DNA of 64,000 bases from Peribacillus sp044761665 (GTDB lineage Bacteria; Bacillota; Bacilli; Bacillales; DSM-1321). This document shows, piece after piece, positions 51,178 to 60,145 of this stretch. Made by a program: the position numbers and the translations under genes. How positions within the stretch are numbered: the first letter of the stretch is position 1; the number at the start of each line of letters is the position of its first letter. Location: positions 248,001 through 312,000 of the forward strand of contig NZ_JBIWCW010000003.1 of the NCBI RefSeq assembly GCF_044761665.1, in the 5' to 3' direction. Under the pieces are notes generated by a model. That model was given only the letters and a program-made list of their open reading frames with translations. It had not been told where the DNA came from and ran no database searches.

Positions 51178-53025
51178 ATGTGTGGAATTACAGGTTGGGT
51201 GCATTTTCAAAAGGATTTACGGACGGAAACTAAAACAGTCGAACAGATGACAAAAACATTGGCAAAGAGGGGTCCGGATGCGGAGAATGTATGGAGCGAA
51301 TCCCACGTTGCCTTTGGCCATAAAAGATTAACGGTTGTCGATGCAGAGGGCGGAAAACAGCCGATGACAAAGGAAGGCGAAGACGGCAGATATACCCTTT
51401 GTTACAACGGCGAATTATATAACACCGAAGACATTCGAAAACAACTATTATTAAAAGGATATTCCTTTAAAGGCCATTCTGATACAGAAGTTTTACTAAC
51501 TTCATATATAGAGTGGAAGGAAAAGTGTGTCGAGTTATTTAATGGGATTTTTGCCTTTGCGATTTGGGATGAAAGAGAACAGAAATTATTCATTGGTAGA
51601 GACCGTATGGGTGTTAAGCCGTTCTTCTATGCTGAAAGGAACGGAGGGTTCATTTTTGGATCTGAACTAAAGGCGATACTGGCTCATCCGGACGTCAAAA
51701 CGGAAATCGACAGGGAAGGTCTAGCCCAAGTGTTTGGAGTGGGCCCTTCTCGAACTCCGGGTTCAGGTGTTTTTCATGGTGTGAAGGAACTGAGGCCTGC
51801 CCATGCACTTACTTTATCCAGAAAAGGTCTGCGGATATGGAGATACTGGAATGTTCAGAGTGAAGAACATCGTGATTCACTGGATGAGACATCTGAAAAA
51901 GTTCGCTTTCTATTAAAAGATGCCGTGACCAGGCAACTCGTCTCCGATGTCCCGCTATGTAGCTTTTTGTCAGGGGGAGTCGATTCAAGTGCGATTACTG
52001 CTATAGCAGCGAATGAATACTTGAAAGATGGTAAAGGAAGGTTGCATACGTATTCCATAGATTATGAGGATAATGAGAAATATTTTAAGGCGAATGAATT
52101 CCAGCCTAACTCTGACGGACCCTGGATTAAGAAAATGTCGGATACTTTCAACACGGTACATCATTCTTCAATCATTACCCAGGAGCAGTTAACCGATTAT
52201 TTAATTGAGGCCGTCCATGTCCGGGACCTACCGGGAATGGCGGATGTTGATTCCTCCTTGCTTTGGTTCTGTAAAGAAATAAAGCAAGATTTCGTGGTCG
52301 GTTTATCAGGGGAGTGTGCAGATGAAATTTTTGGTGGGTATCCATGGTTTCATCGTCCAGAGGATTTAAACCGCCCTGGATTTCCATGGATGAGGTCGAC
52401 CGGTGAGCGGGAATCGCTACTGAAAGAGGGATGGCGGGAAAAATTGGGGTTGGAAGAATATGCGAGAGAAGCGTATTTGACGACTGTTCGAGAAACGCCA
52501 AGGCTCGAGGGGGAAAAAGGGGAGGACGCTAAGCGCAGGGAGCTTTTCTACGTCAATTTATTATGGTTCATGACAACACTCCTTGATCGGAAAGACCGGA
52601 TGAGCATGGGGGCAAGTCTTGAAGTGCGAGTTCCATTTGCGGATCACCGTTTGGTCGAATATGCCTGGAACATCCCTTGGGATATGAAGATGACAGGTAA
52701 CCGGGAGAAGGGGATATTACGTAAAGCGTTAGAAGGGATGTTGCCCGATGAGGTGTTATACCGTAAAAAAAGTCCCTACCCGAAGACCCATAACCCAGTC
52801 TATACGGACCGTGTGCAAACGTGGTTAAAAGATATCTTGACTGACAAAAGTTCCGTCCTGCATGAGTTCTTCGATCAGCAGAAAATGAACGATATAGTCG
52901 AGTCAAAGGGAGCCGCTTTTAAGGTGCCTTGGTTCGGGCAATTGATGTCAGGTCCCCAGTTAATCGCTCATTTGGCTCAGATAGATGTATGGTTCAAGCA
53001 ATATGATATTCAAATCATTGATTGA
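51178..53025 (+). CDS. asnO: Asparagine synthetase (glutamine-hydrolysing) AsnO
   Basis: 615-residue two-domain enzyme: N-terminal class II glutaminase with nucleophile Cys2 (MCGITGW; this fixes the start at ATG 51178, with ATG 51175 just before) and C-terminal ATP-PPi synthetase with SGGVDSSAI (about 262-270) and SGECADEIFGGYPWF. LEVRVPFADHRLVEYAW also present. B. subtilis AsnO (YisO) is needed for sporulation and sits after yisN. Length about equal to AsnO. Confidence 0.94.
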   Translation: MCGITGWVHFQKDLRTETKTVEQMTKTLAKRGPDAENVWSESHVAFGHKRLTVVDAEGGKQPMTKEGEDGRYTLCYNGELYNTEDIRKQLLLKGYSFKGHSDTEVLLTSYIEWKEKCVELFNGIFAFAIWDEREQKLFIGRDRMGVKPFFYAERNGGFIFGSELKAILAHPDVKTEIDREGLAQVFGVGPSRTPGSGVFHGVKELRPAHALTLSRKGLRIWRYWNVQSEEHRDSLDETSEKVRFLLKDAVTRQLVSDVPLCSFLSGGVDSSAITAIAANEYLKDGKGRLHTYSIDYEDNEKYFKANEFQPNSDGPWIKKMSDTFNTVHHSSIITQEQLTDYLIEAVHVRDLPGMADVDSSLLWFCKEIKQDFVVGLSGECADEIFGGYPWFHRPEDLNRPGFPWMRSTGERESLLKEGWREKLGLEEYAREAYLTTVRETPRLEGEKGEDAKRRELFYVNLLWFMTTLLDRKDRMSMGASLEVRVPFADHRLVEYAWNIPWDMKMTGNREKGILRKALEGMLPDEVLYRKKSPYPKTHNPVYTDRVQTWLKDILTDKSSVLHEFFDQQKMNDIVESKGAAFKVPWFGQLMSGPQLIAHLAQIDVWFKQYDIQIID

Positions 53026-53029
53026 AAAA

Positions 53030-53062
53030 AAGGGGCAGCGTATAGTACGCGTGCCCCTTTTC
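53030..53062. terminator. Terminator between asnO and the neopullulanase gene
   Basis: AAAGGGGCA.GCGT / ACGC.TGCCCCTTT, imperfect stem, convergent genes. Confidence 0.75.
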
Positions 53063-53068
53063 CTTGCC

Positions 53069-54817
53069 TCAATGATCAAATGCAAGAATTCTATATTGAT
53101 AGCCACCTAGTTCAAAGCGGCCCTCCTTCGTTATTTCCTTCGTTCTTAAATCGACAATGGAATGACCTGTTTCAAAAGGCAGGGTATAAGACTGTGGGCG
53201 ATCTGTCGGGTTAAGCAGGATTACAACAGAGCGTGCCTCGTTGAACTTTCGATAGGCGACGACATTTTTGTTATCAGATGAATTAAGGAACTCGAAATGT
53301 CCATCATTTGCAAGCAAACCTTCTTCTTTTCGTAATGCAATCAATTCCTTGATTGCGTTAAAAAGTTCACGGTTCTGTTTCTCTTCCTCCCATACCATGC
53401 ATTTGCGACAACCGGGATCCTGGTCGCCGGTTAAGCCTATTTCATCTCCATAATAGATACAGGGACTGCCATTGAAAGTCAGCAGAATGGCGTGAATCAG
53501 CATGGCTCTTGCCAAGTCTTCCCCGCAGTCTGTAAAGATACGTGGTGTATCGTGGCTTCCCAGAAGGTTGAATGTAACATCAAATACATTAGTTGGATAG
53601 CTATGGTAGATGGCTGTCATTTCTTCGATGAACTGCCTAGCATCGATAGTTTGTGAGGCGACAAGACGGAACACGTTATTGGTAAATGGGTAATTCATGA
53701 CAGCATCGAATTGGTCACCCCTCAGCCATGGCATGGAATCATGCCATATTTCCCCAAGAATATACAGATCAGGCTTAATGGTTTTCACTGTTTTCCGGAA
53801 ATCACGCCAGAATGGTGAATCAACTTCATTGGCTACATCGAGCCTCCAGCCATCAATATCGAACTCCTTGATCCAATAGGCAGCGGCTTCCAAGAGATAT
53901 TCTTTGACGTCAGGATTGGCTGTATTCAATTTTGGCATCGACTCAAAGAAACCGAATGTTTCATAATTGGGCCATTCTCCCCCTTTTAAGGGAAAACCAT
54001 GGGGATGGAACCAATCCTTATATTTCGAGTTCTCCCCTTTTTCAAGAAGGTCTTGAAACGGAGGAAAATAATACCCACTGTGGTTGAAGACAGCGTCGAG
54101 CATGACACGGATATTTCGTTTATGGCATTCTGCAACCAGCTTTTTCAAATTCTCTTTAGTACCGAATTGCGGATCGATTTCCATATAATCGATCGTGTCA
54201 TATTTATGGTTGGAATGAGCGTGGAAAATGGGAGTTAAATAGAGGCCGCTTATGCCAAGGTCCTCTAAGTAATCCAGATGTTCGATAATCCCTTCGAAGT
54301 CCCCTCCAAAGAAATTATCCACTGTTGGTTCTTCGCTGCCCCAAGGCTTCGCACCAACCGGATCGTTATCGGGATTTCCATTTGCGAATCTCTCAGGGAA
54401 GATTTGGTACCAAACGGTATCCTTTACCCATACAGGTGCATGGAATACTTCATTTGCATGAAGATATGGAACGGCGAAATAACAGCCTGTATCATCTGGA
54501 GCCTCCTCGAAAAATCCTTTCTCCGTGTAGATGAGTTCTTCTTCTCCAGAATGAAGCTTAAATCCATATCTGATTCTCCGGTAGGGTGGCTTCACGTAAA
54601 TCTGCCAATAATCATAATTGCTATCACTTCCGGAAAGGTCCATAGGCGCTTGATCATACTGCCAATGACCATCATCAAGCAAATTGGGGTCCCCGAAAAT
54701 AAGTCCGACAGATGAAATATCTTGTTTTTTTGTACGAAGGCGGATATGAAGAGTTTCGGCGTCGATGCTGTAAGCGAAATTGTCAGTAGGACGGTGCTGG
54801 ATGGACGATCGTTCCAT
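53069..54817 (-). CDS. Neopullulanase/cyclomaltodextrinase-type GH13_20 enzyme
   Basis: 582-residue intracellular enzyme hydrolysing maltodextrins and cyclodextrins. N-terminal CBM34-like domain (about 1-120, HIRLRTKKQDISSVGLIFGD), then the (beta/alpha)8 barrel with region I DAVFNH, II GWRLDVANE (nucleophile D327), III LGEIWHD (acid/base E356), IV LGSHDTPR (D423), and MPKLN region V diagnostic of GH13_20. No signal peptide. Start ATG 54815-54817 with GGAGTG 7 nt upstream; five upstream residues excluded. Divergent from the MalE-like gene; likely regulated by the LacI protein at 60146 (inference). Confidence 0.94.
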   Translation of the reverse strand: MERSSIQHRPTDNFAYSIDAETLHIRLRTKKQDISSVGLIFGDPNLLDDGHWQYDQAPMDLSGSDSNYDYWQIYVKPPYRRIRYGFKLHSGEEELIYTEKGFFEEAPDDTGCYFAVPYLHANEVFHAPVWVKDTVWYQIFPERFANGNPDNDPVGAKPWGSEEPTVDNFFGGDFEGIIEHLDYLEDLGISGLYLTPIFHAHSNHKYDTIDYMEIDPQFGTKENLKKLVAECHKRNIRVMLDAVFNHSGYYFPPFQDLLEKGENSKYKDWFHPHGFPLKGGEWPNYETFGFFESMPKLNTANPDVKEYLLEAAAYWIKEFDIDGWRLDVANEVDSPFWRDFRKTVKTIKPDLYILGEIWHDSMPWLRGDQFDAVMNYPFTNNVFRLVASQTIDARQFIEEMTAIYHSYPTNVFDVTFNLLGSHDTPRIFTDCGEDLARAMLIHAILLTFNGSPCIYYGDEIGLTGDQDPGCRKCMVWEEEKQNRELFNAIKELIALRKEEGLLANDGHFEFLNSSDNKNVVAYRKFNEARSVVILLNPTDRPQSYTLPFETGHSIVDLRTKEITKEGRFELGGYQYRILAFDH

Positions 54818-55043
54818 TGAAAAACACTCCAATTCTAGTCAGGATTAATTTTTGATTGCAGGTAGAACTATCAGTCTGCTAATGGGAGGAATAATATGTA
54901 CATATAACAAGATGAAGAATATTGATATTTCAAAATTCTTATGTAAAGTATATACCCATTTTCTTGAAAAAAAGCACCTAATTACTAAAAAAATCGGAAA
55001 AAGATTGCTTCTTTTCAAGAATATAAATAGATATAGGTAAATG

Positions 55044-55071
55044 TTGTAAAACGTAAGTCTTCTCATATAAT
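55044..55071 (+). promoter_or_regulatory. Promoter of the MalE-like operon
   Basis: TTGTAA (55044-55049), 16-nt spacer, TATAAT (55066-55071). The first arm of the inverted repeat lies in the spacer. Confidence 0.6.
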
Positions 55072-55116
55072 GGTAACAATGACGCTGGATTCCGTATTCA
55101 CTGTACGACTTACGTT
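55050..55116. promoter_or_regulatory. Widely spaced 10-bp inverted repeat at the MalE-like promoter
   Basis: AACGTAAGTC (55050-55059) and GACTTACGTT (55107-55116) are perfect reverse complements, 47 nt apart. One arm is in the promoter spacer, the other about 40 nt after the -10. Could be a repressor loop site or an mRNA hairpin. No known consensus recognised. Confidence 0.5.
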
Positions 55117-55194
55117 CTGTAATTTTTCCAGTGGCGTAAACAATTGGGGGATTTGGGACATGATAGAATCAAACATTCTAAAAGGAGAATAAAA

Positions 55195-56445
55195 GTGAAG
55201 AAGTCGATGATCTACTTATTAATGTCCCTATTTCTAATCGCTACCGGAAGTGCTTGCGAATCCAGTACAAATAAGGAACCTAAAATAGTGAAGGAAAGTA
55301 AGAAGCGTGAACAAGAAATCACGAATGAAGAAAAACCGGAAAAATTGATCGTTTGGGAGGAAGAGAAAAAAGGGGGTGCTTTAAACCCCATCCTTAAAGG
55401 GTTCGAAAAGGAATACGGCATCAGGGTGGAATACAAAGAGGTCGATGTAGACGATGGAATGTATACACAATTACGACGGAAAGGACCGATTGGGAAATCC
55501 CCGGATATCGTGACCCTTTCTCATGAAAAGGTTGGTCAGTTAGTGGAGGAGGGGCTAATTCAGGAAATAAAGGTGGCTGAAGAAGTGGTAACCCCATTTT
55601 TAGAAACGGCGGTTTTCGCGGAAACCTATCAAGGAAAGCTTTTCGGCTTGCCGAAGTCAGCGGTCACTTCTGTTTTGGTGTATGACAGGAGAATGTTACC
55701 CCAGGCCCCTAAAACTATGAATGAATTGTATAAAAAAGCAAAAAAAATGCGCCAAGGAAAGGAATATGGATTCGCGGCTGCATGGAACGATTTCCATGAG
55801 GCATATGGAATAGTAATTGGGATGGGCGGATATGTATTCAAACGGGATGGGAAGACAGTAAGTCCTGCGGATATTGGCTTAAATAATGAAGGTGCAGTAA
55901 GAGGTGCAAGCTATATTCAGAAATGGTATAAAGCTCGCGCCATTCCAGAAGGTGACAAGGAAGATTTGGAAAAAATGTTTAGGGAGGGGAAGGTAGCCTC
56001 CATCATGAGTTCAAAAACTGCATTGATGGAGAGGGAGGATGTCGGTATCGCGCCGATGCCAAAATTGCCAAAAGGGACCCCGATGAAAACAATCCTTGAA
56101 ATGAAAGGATGGCATATTACTGCTTTCACCCAATATCCTTATTGGTCCACAAAATTAGTCGAATATTTATCAAATGAAAAGAATGCGCTGCTTCGCTTCG
56201 AAAAAACGGGGGAAATTCCCCCTATGAAAACGATCAGTGATCATAAGGCTATTAAAGATAGTGAAAGAGCACAAGCCATTGCCATACAATTACAATACGC
56301 AGAACCAGTACCGAATATTCCAGAAATGAATAAAGTGTGGGGCCCGATGGATTCTGCCATGAAACAAATCACTGCTTTGGAAAGCAAACCGAAAGCGGCT
56401 CTGGACGAAGCGGTAAAGAAGATAGTGAGAAGGTACGATGATTGA
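55195..56445 (+). CDS. Maltodextrin-type ABC substrate-binding lipoprotein
   Basis: 416-residue extracellular solute-binding protein of family 1 (MalE/MalX type). GTG start 55195 chosen because AAAGGAG lies 7 nt upstream (17 upstream in-frame residues excluded). Signal peptide MKKSMIYLLMSLFLIATGSA then Cys21; the lipobox (TGSAC) is not canonical. Mature part: LIVWEEEKKGGALNPILKGFEKEY (in pieces), DIVTLSHEKVGQLVEEGLI, LFGLPKSAVTSVLVYDRRML, EGKVASIMSS. Next genes are GH13 proteins, not permeases, so its MalFG/MsmX partners lie elsewhere. Confidence 0.88.
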   Translation: MKKSMIYLLMSLFLIATGSACESSTNKEPKIVKESKKREQEITNEEKPEKLIVWEEEKKGGALNPILKGFEKEYGIRVEYKEVDVDDGMYTQLRRKGPIGKSPDIVTLSHEKVGQLVEEGLIQEIKVAEEVVTPFLETAVFAETYQGKLFGLPKSAVTSVLVYDRRMLPQAPKTMNELYKKAKKMRQGKEYGFAAAWNDFHEAYGIVIGMGGYVFKRDGKTVSPADIGLNNEGAVRGASYIQKWYKARAIPEGDKEDLEKMFREGKVASIMSSKTALMEREDVGIAPMPKLPKGTPMKTILEMKGWHITAFTQYPYWSTKLVEYLSNEKNALLRFEKTGEIPPMKTISDHKAIKDSERAQAIAIQLQYAEPVPNIPEMNKVWGPMDSAMKQITALESKPKAALDEAVKKIVRRYDD

Positions 56446-56579
56446 ATATCCTTTTGTCATATCAGTCGCCATCCATATTGTCTCATATGTGTAAAATTAT
56501 TTATAATATGGATTTGACGTTAGGGGGGACAAACGGATAATCTTAAAGGCGTAAAGAGATAGCTAGGAGGAGAGCGGAT

Positions 56580-58097
56580 ATGAAAAAAAGGGTGTTATCA
56601 CTCGCTTTAATTCCGTTGCTTCTTTTTTACGCCATTCCTGTAGGAGCAGCTGAAAAAGAACAACGAACGTGGAAGGATGAAATCGCATACTCAGTAATGA
56701 TAGACAGATTTTTTGATGGAAATCCTAAAAATAATGGGGATGCTGATGTATTGAATCCTTCGGCCTTTAATGGTGGAGATTTCGAAGGAGTTACGAAAAA
56801 GCTAAATTACCTAAAAGATATGGGATATACCGCTATCATTCTGTCTCCTATTTTTTCTAATGAAGATAATGGATACCATGGGGACTGGGTGAAGGATTTT
56901 TATAAAACAGATGCACACTATGGTACGAAAAAAGAATTCAAAAAGCTAGTTAATGAGGCTCATAGTCGCGAGATGAAGGTGATCCTCGATTTTCAGGTCA
57001 ATAATGTAGGACCGAATCATTCCTGGCTGAACGATCCAGATAAAAAAGACTGGTTCCATGAAAAAAAGGATATTTCCATGGATAGTGGACAAAGGAATCT
57101 GGAAAGCGGCTGGGTTAATGGCCTTCCGGATTTAAATCAAGATAATCAGGAAACACGGGAATATTTATTAGATGCTGCAAAATGGTGGATTGCAGAAACG
57201 AATATTGATGGGTACCGTCTCAATCAAGTTCAACACGTCCCAAAGGATTTTTGGAAAGAATTCGTTAAAGTCGTCAAATCTGAAAAATCAAATTTCTATA
57301 CCGTTGGTGACGTTCAAGGCGATGCCGATTTGATTGCAAGTTATAAAGAAGCAGGTATCGATGCTTTCATGGATTACCCACAAAATGCAGAACTTCGGAA
57401 AGCGTTTGCTGCCCCAGATCAAGACCTGGCTCCTGTATTGGATGCTGCTAAAGATCCGAGCTTTACACAGGCATTGTTCATGGATACCCAGAATATGCCC
57501 CGTTTTACTAAGGATGCAGCCGACCATAACGAAAACCCGGGAGCAAGATGGAAGATGGCCTTATCATATATTTATACGACACCGGGCGTTCCAATTGTGA
57601 TGTATGGATCGGAAATTGCTCTTAATGGCGATAAAGCACCGAATAATCATCAATTGATGAATTTTAAGACAGAACAAGAACTAGTGGAATATATAACAAA
57701 ACTTTCTGACCTTCGTGAAATGTACCCTGCATTATCTAAAGGAAATATGAAGGTTTTGTACCAAAAGGGTGGTACAGCGGTCTTTAAACGTGTATATGAC
57801 GACGAAACGGTGGTAGTCGTTATGAATAACACAACAAAAACGCAAACGATAAAACTTGCTGAAAAGAATCTTGAAGAGAATAAAGAGTTGAGAGGCATGC
57901 TAAATGGGGATTTGGTGCGTAGTAAGGACAACAGCTACTCCATTGTAATCGACAGGGAATCAGCGGAGGTTTATACCCTTGCCTCCAAGTCGACAATCAA
58001 TATTCCTTACTTGATTATTATCGGGTTGGTCCTTGTCATTTTTGGTATTTTTATTGCTTTGATCCTGAAACGTTCAAAGAGGAATCGATTAAAGTAA
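56580..58097 (+). CDS. Membrane-anchored GH13 protein with a degenerate active site
   Basis: 505 residues. Signal peptide (about 1-23, ends VGAA), GH13 barrel about 30-390, beta C-domain, and a C-terminal anchor IPYLIIIGLVLVIFGIFIAL followed by KRSKRNRLK. The fold motifs are easily aligned but chemically altered: region I DFQVNN (His142 expected, Asn found), II GYRLNQVQH (nucleophile Asp215 is Asn), III TVGDVQ (acid/base Glu244 is Asp), IV MDTQNMPRF (Asp305 is Asn, His304 is Gln). Probably a non-hydrolytic surface glucan-binding protein. ORF intact; lies between the binding lipoprotein and alpha-glucosidase genes. Confidence 0.88.
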   Translation: MKKRVLSLALIPLLLFYAIPVGAAEKEQRTWKDEIAYSVMIDRFFDGNPKNNGDADVLNPSAFNGGDFEGVTKKLNYLKDMGYTAIILSPIFSNEDNGYHGDWVKDFYKTDAHYGTKKEFKKLVNEAHSREMKVILDFQVNNVGPNHSWLNDPDKKDWFHEKKDISMDSGQRNLESGWVNGLPDLNQDNQETREYLLDAAKWWIAETNIDGYRLNQVQHVPKDFWKEFVKVVKSEKSNFYTVGDVQGDADLIASYKEAGIDAFMDYPQNAELRKAFAAPDQDLAPVLDAAKDPSFTQALFMDTQNMPRFTKDAADHNENPGARWKMALSYIYTTPGVPIVMYGSEIALNGDKAPNNHQLMNFKTEQELVEYITKLSDLREMYPALSKGNMKVLYQKGGTAVFKRVYDDETVVVVMNNTTKTQTIKLAEKNLEENKELRGMLNGDLVRSKDNSYSIVIDRESAEVYTLASKSTINIPYLIIIGLVLVIFGIFIALILKRSKRNRLK

Positions 58098-58182
58098 ACA
58101 TGTACCTCTCGATTTATGGCAGCTATAAAACGATGTCCCTAAGGCTTTGTGGAATACTGAATCCGAATCGGGGGTGTACAGC

Positions 58183-59832
58183 ATGAAAAAGACCTGGTGG
58201 AAAGAGGCTGTTTGCTATCAAGTTTACCCACGCAGTTTCATGGATAGTAACGGTGATGGAGTGGGAGATTTAAGGGGATTGATTTCCAAGCTGGATTACT
58301 TGCAGGAACTTGGCATTGATGTGATTTGGATTTGCCCGTTCTACAGGTCCCCCAACGCTGATAATGGATACGATATCAGCGATTATCAAGCGGTTTCCGA
58401 GGAATTCGGTACGATGGGTGACTTGGAATATTTGTTGGAAGACGTGCATCGACGCGGCATGAAGGTGATTCTTGACTTGGTGATCAATCATACGAGTGAT
58501 GAACATCCTTGGTTCGTGGAGTCGCGTTCTTCAAAGGAAAACCCAAAACGAGATTGGTATATTTGGAGAGACGGCAAGGATGGCAGGGAACCGAACAACT
58601 GGGAAAGTATTTTTTCAGGGAGTGCATGGAAGTTCGATGAATGGTCAAATCAATTCTACCTACATTTATTCGCAGAAAAACAACCCGATTTAAATTGGAA
58701 AAGTAACGAAGTACGGCAGGCGTTATACAATATGGTGACCTGGTGGCTAGACAAAGGCATCGATGGTTTCCGGATTGATGCCATTACACATATCCATAAG
58801 CGCGAAGGTTTGCCTGATATGCCCAATCCTTATTGGCACCAATATGTCCCGGCGTTTGAGATGCATACCAATCAGGAAGGGATATTGGATTACCTCCAGG
58901 AGCTTAAGGAAGAAACTTTTGCAAAGTATGATATTATGACCGTTGGTGAGGCCAATGGCGTAAGGATTGAACAAGCGGACGACTGGGTCGGGGAAGAAAA
59001 CGGAAAGTTCAATATGATTTTTCAATTCGACCATCTGGGTCTATGGAATCGGGGACATGATCATCATGTAGACGTGTTTGAGTTGAAAAGGACCATGACA
59101 AAATGGCAAAAGGGACTTCATAATAAAGGCTGGAATGCTTTGTTTTTTGAAAATCATGACCAACCGAGAAGTGTATCCACATGGGGAAACGATCATCAAT
59201 ATTGGTTGGAGAGCGCAAAAATGATTGGTGCTCTGTACTTTTTTATGCAAGGGACACCATTTATTTATCAAGGGCAGGAAATCGGCATGACCAACGTACA
59301 ATTCGATTCCATTGATGATTATGATGATGTAGGCATGAAGAATTTTTATCAAATTGAGACCTCGAAGGGACGCTCCCATGATGAAATCATGCAAATCATT
59401 TGGCAGAATGGTCGTGACAATTCGCGAACACCCATGCAATGGAATGATACGGAACATGGGGGGTTTACGGATGGAACGCCATGGATGAAAGTGAACTCCA
59501 ATTATCGTGCGATAAATGTGGAAGAGCAAAAGAATAATCCTGATTCCATCTATCACTTTTATAAAAAGATGATCGTTCTTCGGAAAAAACATCAAGTATT
59601 AGTATATGGGGAATATGATTTATTATGGGAGGATCATTCCGAACTTTATATTTATACAAGACAAATGAATGGCGAGTCAGTGAAGGTTATCTGCAACTTT
59701 AGTTCGAATCATCACTATATCGATGCATCAGGTTGGGGGGATATGGAACTATTATTAGCGAATTATGAGGGTATTGAAGACCATTCCAGACTGAATTTAC
59801 GACCCTACGAAGTGAGGATTTATTATCAATAG
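58183..59832 (+). CDS. Alpha-glucosidase (MalL-like, GH13_31)
   Basis: 549-residue cytoplasmic exo-glucosidase. Ca-loop DSNGDGVGDLRG (21-32); region I DLVINH; region II GFRIDAITH (nucleophile D199, then Ala200); region III VGEANG (E256); region IV ENHDQPR (D326). Ala200 rather than Val after the nucleophile points to alpha-1,4 (maltase/MalL-like) rather than strict oligo-1,6 activity. Start ATG 58183 with GGGGGTG 5-6 nt upstream; 12 in-frame residues before it excluded. Probably finishes the malto-oligosaccharides released by the neopullulanase. Confidence 0.94.
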   Translation: MKKTWWKEAVCYQVYPRSFMDSNGDGVGDLRGLISKLDYLQELGIDVIWICPFYRSPNADNGYDISDYQAVSEEFGTMGDLEYLLEDVHRRGMKVILDLVINHTSDEHPWFVESRSSKENPKRDWYIWRDGKDGREPNNWESIFSGSAWKFDEWSNQFYLHLFAEKQPDLNWKSNEVRQALYNMVTWWLDKGIDGFRIDAITHIHKREGLPDMPNPYWHQYVPAFEMHTNQEGILDYLQELKEETFAKYDIMTVGEANGVRIEQADDWVGEENGKFNMIFQFDHLGLWNRGHDHHVDVFELKRTMTKWQKGLHNKGWNALFFENHDQPRSVSTWGNDHQYWLESAKMIGALYFFMQGTPFIYQGQEIGMTNVQFDSIDDYDDVGMKNFYQIETSKGRSHDEIMQIIWQNGRDNSRTPMQWNDTEHGGFTDGTPWMKVNSNYRAINVEEQKNNPDSIYHFYKKMIVLRKKHQVLVYGEYDLLWEDHSELYIYTRQMNGESVKVICNFSSNHHYIDASGWGDMELLLANYEGIEDHSRLNLRPYEVRIYYQ

Positions 59833-59915
59833 GGAAGCACGCAACCATTGCTGGTACTGAAGTGGTTGGTCGTCTGACTTCTGTCCATTTATTCAAACAT
59901 ATTTATTTCAATCAT

Positions 59916-59946
59916 GGAGCTGATTTAATTCAGCTCCTTTTTTTTC
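59916..59946 (+). terminator. Terminator after the alpha-glucosidase gene
   Basis: Stem GGAGCTGA / TCAGCTCC, loop TTTAAT, nine T. It ends the maltodextrin operon; the regulator has its own promoter. Confidence 0.9.
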
Positions 59947-60145
59947 GAAACTGGGGAAGAAACGTAAAGTTGATATTCTTAAAATATTGGAAAATTTGAA
60001 AAAAATAATGGATATAAGTGTTATGTTGAGTGTATTATAGATACATATAATTGTATATTTATTTAATGTATTGGGAAAGTATTATTGACTTGCACGTAGG
60101 TGATTCAGAAAAGTCATTCATACTATGAGAGGAGACAGGTGATTC

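Larger units (their letters stand above)
54818..55194. promoter_or_regulatory. Divergent control region of the maltodextrin cluster
   Basis: 377 nt between divergent genes. Contains the promoter at 55044-55071, the 10-bp inverted repeat at 55050/55107 and AT-rich sequence toward the neopullulanase start. No clear CcpA cre site (TGWAANCGNTNWCA) found by eye. A short ORF pair in this gap overlaps on both strands and is not convincing. Confidence 0.5.

Noticed and set aside
54852..55066. Short ORFs on both strands in the maltodextrin control region
   Set aside because: They overlap each other, are Lys/Ile/Phe-rich as expected of AT-rich DNA, and lie on promoter elements.
59041..59595. 184-codon minus-strand ORF opposite the alpha-glucosidase
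   Set aside because: Antisense to GH13 regions III-IV; no SD and no recognisable motif.
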